Below, in pieces: positions 42,730 to 49,807 of a stretch of 49,807 nucleotides of DNA. Numbering within the stretch: the first letter of the stretch is position 1; each line of letters opens with the position of its first letter. This DNA comes from Bdellovibrionales bacterium (GTDB lineage: Bacteria; Bdellovibrionota; Bdellovibrionia; Bdellovibrionales; UBA1609): assembly GCA_020630675.1 (NCBI GenBank), contig JAHDIR010000019.1:1-49807 (forward strand). Direction: 5' to 3'. Under the pieces are notes generated by a model, which ran no database searches, was not told where the DNA came from, and was given only the letters and a program-made list of their open reading frames with translations. Both the position numbers and the translations under genes were made by a program.

Positions 42730-45700
42730 GTGAAAAATTATTTTTTGTTAGTTTTTTATAGCTTTCTTTTTTTATATATTTTGCCGTCCTGTGAATATAA
42801 AAAAACATCTTTTGAGCTAGACGCTTTGTTTGAACCGACATTAGATTTTTCTAAAACGTCTCAATTTACTTTTGATGAAAACTTTGTCGAAGTGAAAAAT
42901 GGTAAAGCTCAACTAAAACCATTAGACTTAAAACAAACAGAAAACGATTTTAATCGTGGAAATTATGTTGGCACTTTTTATGACTCTCAATCAAAAGTTA
43001 TCCGCCCCTTAGAGATTGATCAAGTGAATGTAAACTCAATACTTCCGAACCGTCTTTTAAATTTACAAGGCTACTGGAAGTTTGATGGCGATTACCATGA
43101 TCAGTCCATGAACAATGATTCAGGGGTCACTTCTGGTGGCGTTGTTTTTGAGCCCGGTTTAGTAAGGCAAGGTGTTTCTCTTGATGGTATTGATGGTTTT
43201 GTTGACCTTGGTTCTTCCGTGGTCGATACAGGCTCAGGCCAAACATTTAGTATTTCATTTTGGACAGAAGTGGATAGTTATACCGCAAACTACCTAGCGA
43301 CCATTGGCCACAGGTTCATTCATACAGATAGCCATCAATATGGTTTAATGTGTTTCTCACATGATTACTCAGGGTCATTAGAGTTTAGATGTGGTTATCG
43401 GTATTACGACTCTGGAATAAGTTACTCAGAAAGAAAAATATTTGGTAACTTAACGGGTTGGCAACATGTGGCTATAACTTCTGATGGAACGAATGTTTTT
43501 TATTATCATAACGGCAGTTTAGTTGATACAGGAGTTACAGGAACAACCCCTAGTAATATAGGCCAGAGTTTATTCTTGGGAAAAAACTTACCCATTAGTT
43601 CTCATTTTTCTGATTCTAAAATAGATGAGCTTGCGATTTATAACACTCAATTGACAAGCGTAGAGATCAATAAATTATATTCTAATAGTGTTTTATCAAC
43701 AGAACTTTCTTCGAGTTGGGCTCCTAAATGGGATAACCTCGTTGGCTACTGGAAAATGGATGGTAACTGGCGAGACTCTTCAGGAAACAATTATCATATG
43801 ACAGCCCAAAATGGCTCAGCCTTTATTTCTGACTCAAAGGTGGGTATTCATAGTGGTGTCTTTGATGGGTCGGATGATCTTTCAACATCTTCAGCGAATA
43901 TACCTTCACTCACTTCTAGTTCAACTTTTTCAACATGGATTCATCGAAGTGTCAGCTCGGGAACCGATAGGGAGTCAATTATTTCAAAGGCTGGTGGAAG
44001 CGATGACGTTACGGGCTCTCGACAACCTAGAATGGACATTTATAATAATAAAGCGAGACTAATTATGAGGCTCGCAGGAGTAAATTATATAATTAGTTCC
44101 GTCAGTAATATTGAAAAGGAAAATTGGTACCACTTAGTTGGTACATATGACCATGTCAGTGGAGCAGCTAGTGTTTATGTAAATGGGTCCTTAGAGGCCA
44201 CGAGTATAATTCCTGCGATGTCTATTGTTGGACAGACGGGCGGAATTGCTTTGTCGAGCTCTTATGGATACGAAGCTTCCGAAACCTACAGATGGAACGG
44301 TAGTATAGATGATGCGGCTGTTTGGAGTGTGAGCCTTTCTCCTGAAGAGGTTTTCTTAATTTATAACCGTCAAAAGCAAAAATACGCCGGCCACTTTGAT
44401 TCGGAAGTGATTGATTTAGGAAGTACAACTTCTAATTGGCCAGACCTGTCTTGGTCAACCAGTTTGCCATTTGGCAAAGAGTTAGTGGGTGACTATAATA
44501 ATGATGGCAATACCGAAAGTGAAAGTTCTTTAAGTTACTCTTCAATTTACCAACAATTGAATCATGGTTTAATTTCGTATTGGAGCTTTAATGAAGAAGT
44601 AACTGGTACAGCACCTTCCGGGTTAGATCTCAAAGATTTAGTCGGAAGTAACCATGTTTCCATTCATAGTAATTTTAATTTAGGAAAAACTGGTCTATTA
44701 TCAAAGGCTATAGAACTACCCGGAACGCCTAACACTATTGGGATTGCTGACTCAAATGCCTTAAAGCCTACAGATGAACTAACCTATGTCATATGGTATA
44801 AAAGGTACCCTAACAACCCTCAAGAATACTCTGGCTTTGTAATCAATGAATCTTTTGGCGACGGACAGGGAACTTACTTTGGAGATTATTCAGGGGGTGG
44901 TGATGACGTCATTTGCTTTAGAGTTAATGCTGACAATACAAACGGTGTTTGTGAACCTAATGTAGTTTTTTATAGATGGGTTCATTACTCTGTTACATTC
45001 AGTAATGGGTCATTAAAATTTTACAGAGACGGAATTTTAGTTGATAGTTCAACAACTTCAAATGCAACAATTACTCCAAGAGTAACGACGTCGTTAATAC
45101 TTCATTACTTAAATGGCTTAGCCGATGAACTGGCCATTTGGGAAAGGGCTCTTTCCGCAGACGAAGTTCAACAAATTTACCGTCGTGGTGCGAATCGAAT
45201 TAAGTTACAAGTAAAAAGCTGCGTAGACTCTAATTGCGAGTGTAAAAGCTTTAGCTCCTCTCCGCAAGGCTCGGCAGCAGACTGTGATGGTGACACTATC
45301 GTAAATGCTTTAGATTTTGATGACCCTCATAAGGCCGATTTCATAGGCCCTGGTGGCGATGGCGCCACTTATTATTCTGAAGCCTTTAACCGCAAAGGTA
45401 CGGACACACTTTTTAATTGCGGAAACAATACTTCAGACAGTGATGGAAATATATGTGTAAACGATGAAATTAGTTTGATCGGTAGCCCAAAACCAGAAGG
45501 CCCCTCTATTGATTTTACTGACTTTCCTTTGTCGGCAAAACCATTAGACAATCAATATATTCAGTACCGTGTTTATATGGAAGCCGATGACAATACGGCT
45601 TGTCAGGGCAGTCCTTGTTTGCCAGAGCTTTCATCTGTGAATCTAAACCCAAGTGGAGCTACTAAATACTATGGAAGCGTGCAAGAAATTAAATCCATTC

Positions 45701-45990
45701 AACCGATCATTTATAAAGACATTCAATCTGTCAAAGTGATTGCTGATGATTGTGTGACCTATCAGTTAAGTCCGGATGGTACAAACTACTATCATTGGAT
45801 ATCTAATGCCTGGGCGCCGGTGACCTCTCATATAGATAGCTCCAATCAGTCAGATTTTGCAAATTATATTTCTAATTATTCAAGTCAGTTTGGTTCAGGT
45901 CAGCTTTTTATAAAAGCTCTTTTACAAACAAACTCTCAGCAAAGCTCCAATTGTTCAATCAAGTCTATAGACTTTAATTACTCTAAGTAA
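42730..45990 (+). CDS. Giant LamG-repeat lipoprotein, array gene A
   Basis: This 1086-aa surface lipoprotein has the lipobox ILPSC (Cys20-21). A shared N-terminal segment is followed by three LamG/concanavalin-like modules (about 115-320, 335-550 and 615-810), each opening with a GYWKFDG-type motif. The C-terminal 284 residues have Cys pairs and Asp-rich Ca-binding-like loops (DCDGDTIVNALDFDD). Constant segments match gene B base for base, while the LamG modules differ. The start is a GTG without SD, next to a sigma-28 -10 box. The likely role is adhesion or recognition at the cell surface. Confidence 0.8.
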   Translation: MKNYFLLVFYSFLFLYILPSCEYKKTSFELDALFEPTLDFSKTSQFTFDENFVEVKNGKAQLKPLDLKQTENDFNRGNYVGTFYDSQSKVIRPLEIDQVNVNSILPNRLLNLQGYWKFDGDYHDQSMNNDSGVTSGGVVFEPGLVRQGVSLDGIDGFVDLGSSVVDTGSGQTFSISFWTEVDSYTANYLATIGHRFIHTDSHQYGLMCFSHDYSGSLEFRCGYRYYDSGISYSERKIFGNLTGWQHVAITSDGTNVFYYHNGSLVDTGVTGTTPSNIGQSLFLGKNLPISSHFSDSKIDELAIYNTQLTSVEINKLYSNSVLSTELSSSWAPKWDNLVGYWKMDGNWRDSSGNNYHMTAQNGSAFISDSKVGIHSGVFDGSDDLSTSSANIPSLTSSSTFSTWIHRSVSSGTDRESIISKAGGSDDVTGSRQPRMDIYNNKARLIMRLAGVNYIISSVSNIEKENWYHLVGTYDHVSGAASVYVNGSLEATSIIPAMSIVGQTGGIALSSSYGYEASETYRWNGSIDDAAVWSVSLSPEEVFLIYNRQKQKYAGHFDSEVIDLGSTTSNWPDLSWSTSLPFGKELVGDYNNDGNTESESSLSYSSIYQQLNHGLISYWSFNEEVTGTAPSGLDLKDLVGSNHVSIHSNFNLGKTGLLSKAIELPGTPNTIGIADSNALKPTDELTYVIWYKRYPNNPQEYSGFVINESFGDGQGTYFGDYSGGGDDVICFRVNADNTNGVCEPNVVFYRWVHYSVTFSNGSLKFYRDGILVDSSTTSNATITPRVTTSLILHYLNGLADELAIWERALSADEVQQIYRRGANRIKLQVKSCVDSNCECKSFSSSPQGSAADCDGDTIVNALDFDDPHKADFIGPGGDGATYYSEAFNRKGTDTLFNCGNNTSDSDGNICVNDEISLIGSPKPEGPSIDFTDFPLSAKPLDNQYIQYRVYMEADDNTACQGSPCLPELSSVNLNPSGATKYYGSVQEIKSIQPIIYKDIQSVKVIADDCVTYQLSPDGTNYYHWISNAWAPVTSHIDSSNQSDFANYISNYSSQFGSGQLFIKALLQTNSQQSSNCSIKSIDFNYSK
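42838..42902 (+). repeat. Constant block 1, gene A copy (65 bp)
   Basis: Identical to 46282-46346 in gene B. Encodes the post-signal segment TLDFSKTSQFTFDENFVEVK and a few further residues. Confidence 0.88.
43716..43787 (+). repeat. Constant block 2, gene A copy (72 bp)
   Basis: Identical to 47172-47243. Encodes the junction between the first and second LamG modules, WAPKWDNLVGYWKMDGNWRD and a few further residues. Confidence 0.88.
44358..44525 (+). repeat. Constant block 3, gene A copy (168 bp)
   Basis: Identical to 47832-47999. Encodes the linker between the second and third modules, including YNRQKQKYAGHFDSEVIDLG and the Asp/Asn-rich DYNNDGNTESE. Confidence 0.9.
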
Positions 45991-46173
45991 CGAAACACTC
46001 CAGATTGTTGAAATATATTTTTAACTCAAAATCTATGCCTTTTTTTATGGGCCTAGGTATAGTTAGCTATTTAGTCCCGTAAAAGAGGTAATTAGATAAT
46101 AAAAAGCCAAATTTATTTACAAAAACTAACCGTAATTCTTTAATTCTCATATCATATTTGCCGATAAATAAGA
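45991..46173. other. Spacer between array genes A and B
   Basis: This 183-nt AT-rich spacer is repeated identically after gene B (49462-49644). It ends in the sigma-28 -10 box and GTG start. The T7 run near 46040 may serve termination; no strong hairpin is seen. Confidence 0.5.
46140..46167 (+). promoter_or_regulatory. Sigma-28 promoter of LamG array gene B
   Basis: TTAAT (46140-46144) and perfect GCCGATAA (46160-46167), with the same spacing to the GTG (46174) as gene A. The 5' spacer differs from that of gene A except for this core. Confidence 0.62.
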
Positions 46174-49100
46174 GTGAAAAAACCAGTATCATTAGTTATT
46201 TATATACTCTTTCTTTTTTTGATACTCCCATCTTGTGATTACAATAAAACTTCATTTGATCTACCTTCCATTTTTGAACCTACATTAGATTTTTCTAAAA
46301 CGTCTCAATTTACTTTTGATGAAAACTTTGTCGAAGTGAAAAATGGCAAAGCCCAGTTGAAAGCTTTAGACCTTGAGCATTCTGAAAGTGATTTTAATAG
46401 TGGAACTCATGTGGGAACTTACTTCAACAATAGTAGTTCAGATGTTAGTTTATTAAATTTTGACAACTCTAACCTATTAAATATTCTTCCCTCTAGGGCA
46501 GGAAACATATTTAGTTATTTGAGGCTAGATGGTGGCTTTAATGCAGAAAGTGGATTCGACGGTACTCCCAATAATGGAGGATCAGGACTTACTGTGACTG
46601 ATGGTAAAATAAATAATGGAATCATGTTTGATGGGTTAGATGATAGTATTAGTTTTGTTGCCCCTACTTTTACACAACTTTCAGCAAGTGCATGGGTAAA
46701 GCTAGAGAGCTATACAAATAGTTATCCAAGGTTTTTAGAATTAAATTTTAACTTTTCTGTTTGGGTTCAACAGCCACCAGAGCCGCCATGGGGAGACTTA
46801 GGCTCTGTTTATATTCGAGCAACCCACTCAGGTACCGATGGCTACTGGTATAGCGCTCCTGGCACCATTGAATTAGGAAAACTATACCATATTACTTTAT
46901 CTTACGATTCAAGTTCTAATACAAATAAACCTTTACTTGTTATTAATGGTCAGGTTGTACAACTCTTTGAAAGGTCTAAACCGGTAGGAACTTTTAATAA
47001 TACTGCAGGAACTGGTTATCTTGGGAACTGGGGGCTACCAAGTTCAAGAAACTGGCATGGGGTTATGGATGAATATGCTATTTTTGATGTTGCCTTGAGC
47101 GAAAGTGATCTTATTAAGATTTACGAATCACAAGAAAAATTTCAACTGTCAGACACGAGCTTACACCCTTCTTGGGCTCCTAAATGGGATAACCTCGTTG
47201 GCTACTGGAAAATGGATGGTAACTGGCGAGACTCTTCAGGAAATGGGAATCATGGTACTGTTTTTAATGGAGCCACAATTTCATTTGATGCCAATGTAGG
47301 AAACTCGGCAGGTTTATTTAACGAGTTAGTTAGTCATGATTATATTGAAATACCCAACACTACCGACTTGGAGAATATTCAAGCAGGACCATTTACAATG
47401 CAAGCTTGGTATAAGCCATTGAATGTACCAAGAAATATTGATCAAAGTACTAGAGCTCATGGTATTTTTAGTAAACCTGGTTGGCATGTCGGATTGGACT
47501 ATAATAATGATAACTCTTTTAGGTTCAATGTTCCAAATCATACTCCAGCACATCAACGTGCAACATCAAATCCAGTTTACCAAACGGGGACTTACTATCA
47601 CATTATGGGTGTATCTGATGGGCCTGGTGGGTTAGTTAAGTTATATGTAAATGGTAAATTGGTATCAATGGTTCCAAATACAGGAAGTTTTCCTAGCTAT
47701 GGTACGAATAATTTTTATATAGGAACAGGGTCACCGACTCTAAGTCCGGCCCATTCAACCTGGGCGGTTGATGGAATCATTGATGATGTGGCTCTTTGGA
47801 ATACTAACCTTAAAGCGATTGATGTCATTAAAATTTATAACCGTCAAAAGCAAAAATACGCCGGCCACTTTGATTCGGAAGTGATTGATTTAGGAAGTAC
47901 AACTTCTAATTGGCCAGACCTGTCTTGGTCAACCAGTTTGCCATTTGGCAAAGAGTTAGTGGGTGACTATAATAATGATGGCAATACCGAAAGTGAAAGC
48001 TCTTCTGTTTATTTTAGATTAAGTGAAAATTTAAATGAAGGGCTTGTAGGCTATTGGCCTTTAAATGAAAAAACACTTGATAGCGTGGGAGGAGCTGACT
48101 TTGCTGACTTCTCGGGAAATAGTTATGCATGTGATATCATTGTTGGTGGAGTTATTGCCAGTGAAGGCAAACTTGGCTCTTCATTTTCAGATGGTCAAGC
48201 GAGCTGTGGAGATAATTTAGCCTTTTCTGGAAGAAGTTCTTTTTCGGTTTCGGTATGGTTTAAAACTCTACTTAGCGGTTCTGGGCAGTTTTTTATGATT
48301 GTAAATAAAAGAGCAAACCCTGGCACTGGTCTTGAGGGTTGGGTATGCTACTTAGCAGGTAGTTCAGGTAAAGCTAGTTGCCGAAGAACTGTAGGGGGTG
48401 TTGAAAATGCCATCAACTCAATATCTCTTTTAAACGATGGGCTGTGGCATCACCTAGCTGCAACCTATGATGGTAATGTTGTTAAAAACTATGTTGATGG
48501 TGTGCTTCAAGGCACAGTAGTTGATACAAGAGATTTAATAAATGCTGGGCAAGATTTATCTTATGGTGATAATCAAGCCGATGCAGGTTCTGTGGATGAA
48601 GTTGCTATTTGGGAAAGGGCTCTTTCCGCAGACGAAGTTCAACAAATTTACCGTCGTGGTGCGAATCGAATTAAGTTACAAGTAAAAAGCTGCGTAGACT
48701 CTAATTGCGAGTGTAAAAGCTTTAGCTCCTCTCCGCAAGGCTCGGCAGCAGACTGTGATGGTGACACTATCGTAAATGCTTTAGATTTTGATGACCCTCA
48801 TAAGGCCGATTTCATAGGCCCTGGTGGCGATGGCGCCACTTATTATTCTGAAGCCTTTAACCGCAAAGGTACGGACACACTTTTTAATTGCGGAAACAAT
48901 ACTTCAGACAGTGATGGAAATATATGTGTAAACGATGAAATTAGTTTGATCGGTAGCCCAAAACCAGAAGGCCCCTCTATTGATTTTACTGACTTTCCTT
49001 TGTCGGCAAAACCATTAGACAATCAATATATTCAGTACCGTGTTTATATGGAAGCCGATGACAATACGGCTTGTCAGGGCAGTCCTTGTTTGCCAGAGCT

Positions 49101-49461
49101 TTCATCTGTGAATCTAAACCCAAGTGGAGCTACTAAATACTATGGAAGCGTGCAAGAAATTAAATCCATTCAACCGATCATTTATAAAGACATTCAATCT
49201 GTCAAAGTGATTGCTGATGATTGTGTGACCTATCAGTTAAGTCCGGATGGTACAAACTACTATCATTGGATATCTAATGCCTGGGCGCCGGTGACCTCTC
49301 ATATAGATAGCTCCAATCAGTCAGATTTTGCAAATTATATTTCTAATTATTCAAGTCAGTTTGGTTCAGGTCAGCTTTTTATAAAAGCTCTTTTACAAAC
49401 AAACTCTCAGCAAAGCTCCAATTGTTCAATCAAGTCTATAGACTTTAATTACTCTAAGTAA
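46174..49461 (+). CDS. Giant LamG-repeat lipoprotein, array gene B
   Basis: This 1095-aa paralogue of gene A has the lipobox ILPSC, the same constant segments and the same C-terminal 284 residues, but three different LamG modules. The first opens IFSYLRLDGGF, the second is entered through GNHGTVFNGATIS, and the third opens GLVGYWPLNEK. Module ends share SLSE/LSADEVQ-type helices (ADEVQQIYRRG). The GTG start has no SD and lies seven bases after the sigma-28 -10 box. It is a surface adhesin-like lipoprotein; the ligand is unknown. Confidence 0.8.
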   Translation: MKKPVSLVIYILFLFLILPSCDYNKTSFDLPSIFEPTLDFSKTSQFTFDENFVEVKNGKAQLKALDLEHSESDFNSGTHVGTYFNNSSSDVSLLNFDNSNLLNILPSRAGNIFSYLRLDGGFNAESGFDGTPNNGGSGLTVTDGKINNGIMFDGLDDSISFVAPTFTQLSASAWVKLESYTNSYPRFLELNFNFSVWVQQPPEPPWGDLGSVYIRATHSGTDGYWYSAPGTIELGKLYHITLSYDSSSNTNKPLLVINGQVVQLFERSKPVGTFNNTAGTGYLGNWGLPSSRNWHGVMDEYAIFDVALSESDLIKIYESQEKFQLSDTSLHPSWAPKWDNLVGYWKMDGNWRDSSGNGNHGTVFNGATISFDANVGNSAGLFNELVSHDYIEIPNTTDLENIQAGPFTMQAWYKPLNVPRNIDQSTRAHGIFSKPGWHVGLDYNNDNSFRFNVPNHTPAHQRATSNPVYQTGTYYHIMGVSDGPGGLVKLYVNGKLVSMVPNTGSFPSYGTNNFYIGTGSPTLSPAHSTWAVDGIIDDVALWNTNLKAIDVIKIYNRQKQKYAGHFDSEVIDLGSTTSNWPDLSWSTSLPFGKELVGDYNNDGNTESESSSVYFRLSENLNEGLVGYWPLNEKTLDSVGGADFADFSGNSYACDIIVGGVIASEGKLGSSFSDGQASCGDNLAFSGRSSFSVSVWFKTLLSGSGQFFMIVNKRANPGTGLEGWVCYLAGSSGKASCRRTVGGVENAINSISLLNDGLWHHLAATYDGNVVKNYVDGVLQGTVVDTRDLINAGQDLSYGDNQADAGSVDEVAIWERALSADEVQQIYRRGANRIKLQVKSCVDSNCECKSFSSSPQGSAADCDGDTIVNALDFDDPHKADFIGPGGDGATYYSEAFNRKGTDTLFNCGNNTSDSDGNICVNDEISLIGSPKPEGPSIDFTDFPLSAKPLDNQYIQYRVYMEADDNTACQGSPCLPELSSVNLNPSGATKYYGSVQEIKSIQPIIYKDIQSVKVIADDCVTYQLSPDGTNYYHWISNAWAPVTSHIDSSNQSDFANYISNYSSQFGSGQLFIKALLQTNSQQSSNCSIKSIDFNYSK
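46282..46346 (+). repeat. Constant block 1, gene B copy (65 bp)
   Basis: Identical to 42838-42902 in gene A, and to the visible part of gene C at the window end. Confidence 0.88.
47172..47243 (+). repeat. Constant block 2, gene B copy (72 bp)
   Basis: Identical to 43716-43787 in gene A; sequence diverges on both sides. Confidence 0.88.
47832..47999 (+). repeat. Constant block 3, gene B copy (168 bp)
   Basis: Identical to 44358-44525 in gene A; sequence diverges on both sides. Confidence 0.9.
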
Positions 49462-49630
49462 CGAAACACTCCAGATTGTTGAAATATATTTTTAACTCAA
49501 AATCTATGCCTTTTTTTATGGGCCTAGGTATAGTTAGCTATTTAGTCCCGTAAAAGAGGTAATTAGATAATAAAAAGCCAAATTTATTTACAAAAACTAA
49601 CCGTAATTCTTTAATTCTCATATCATATTT

Positions 49631-49638
49631 GCCGATAA
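49631..49638 (+). promoter_or_regulatory. Sigma-28 -10 box of LamG array gene C
   Basis: Perfect GCCGATAA, seven bases before the GTG at 49645, identical to the gene B promoter. Confidence 0.6.
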
Positions 49639-49644
49639 ATAAGA

Positions 49645-49807
49645 GTGAAAAAACCAGTATCATTAGTTATTTATATACTCTTTCTTTTTTTGATACTCCC
49701 ATCTTGTGATTACAATAAAACTTCATTTGATCTACCTTCCATTTTTGAACCTACATTAGATTTTTCTAAAACGTCTCAATTTACTTTTGATGAAAACTTT
49801 GTCGAAG
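49645..49807 (+). CDS. LamG-repeat lipoprotein, array gene C (5' part only)
   Basis: This is the first 54 codons of a third tandem paralogue, cut by the window end. The signal peptide, lipobox LPSC and start of constant block 1 are identical to gene B. The variable LamG modules lie outside the window. The array therefore has at least three members. Confidence 0.8.
   Translation, partial: MKKPVSLVIYILFLFLILPSCDYNKTSFDLPSIFEPTLDFSKTSQFTFDENFVE

Larger units (their letters stand above)
45136..46336 (+). repeat. Constant block 4, copy 1 (1201 bp, extends beyond what can be compared)
   Basis: This block is identical by eye to 48607-49807 at an offset of exactly 3471 bp. It covers the last 284 codons of gene A, the intergenic spacer with the sigma-28 promoter, and the first 54 codons of gene B. 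The comparison stops only because the window ends. Confidence 0.9.
48607..49807 (+). repeat. Constant block 4, copy 2 (at least 1201 bp)
   Basis: Identical by eye to 45136-46336 and truncated by the window edge. It covers the end of gene B, the spacer, and the start of gene C. Confidence 0.9.

Noticed and set aside
42730-49807. Array as an insertion element or phage tail-fibre region
   Set aside because: No transposase, integrase, terminal inverted repeats or phage structural genes are present; the repeats are coding blocks of lipoproteins.

Overview
The window is AT-rich chromosomal DNA, densely packed, with short intergenic gaps and many overlapping start/stop codons. The gene content points to a Gram-negative member of the Bdellovibrionota (Bdellovibrio-like predators and relatives): many lipoproteins and envelope proteins, a heptose kinase, an FHA-GGDEF protein built like Bdellovibrio DgcB, a PilZ protein, an orphan CpaF ATPase, a PIN-PhoH protein and flagellar-type (sigma-28) promoter motifs in front of surface genes. 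The placement is inferred from gene content; no 16S rRNA is present. I found no tRNA, rRNA, CRISPR array or insertion sequence.

Layout. 150-6198: complex I peripheral-arm operon nuoB-CD-E-F-G-I, with no membrane subunits in view. 6199-6632: non-coding apart from a terminator and a possible 25-codon ORF. 6633-11315: a LamG-like lipoprotein, an AarF/UbiB-type kinase, a lipoprotein, a Nudix hydrolase and two related cysteine-rich lipoproteins. 11387-16739: single-chain glycine decarboxylase gcvP, a histone H1-like basic protein, an EpmA-like (class II LysRS-like) enzyme and an HU/IHF protein. 16919-20813 (minus): probable operon gdh-pyrD-mutT-glycosyltransferase. 21087-28663 (plus): heptose kinase, rlmN, PfkB kinase, then coiled-coil protein, metallophosphoesterase, pgi and the FHA-GGDEF cyclase. 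28688-29830: an ECF sigma factor flanked by two small ORFs. 29900-37891 (minus): astacin-type protease, SulP transporter, a protein built of six tryptophan-ended repeats, a COG4324-type predicted aminopeptidase, a beta-barrel protein and a TonB-like protein. 38001-42605 (plus): PilZ, PIN-PhoH, and an operon ending in CpaF. 42730-49807: a tandem array of very large LamG lipoproteins that runs off the window.

The most interesting signal is that terminal array. Two complete paralogues (1086 and 1095 aa) and the start of a third are mosaics. Blocks identical at the nucleotide level (65, 72, 168 and at least 1201 bp) alternate with strongly diverged LamG modules, suggesting cassette-like diversification by recombination. 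Each copy has the sigma-28 -10 box GCCGATAA placed so that the predicted transcript begins at the GTG start codon. Related sigma-28-like motifs precede the PilZ gene, the LamG lipoprotein at 6633-7562 and the coiled-coil gene at 24483, so a motility or attack-phase regulon may tie these together. Several other genes also lack a Shine-Dalgarno and have a -10 box 6-8 nt before the start codon, which suggests leaderless translation is common here.
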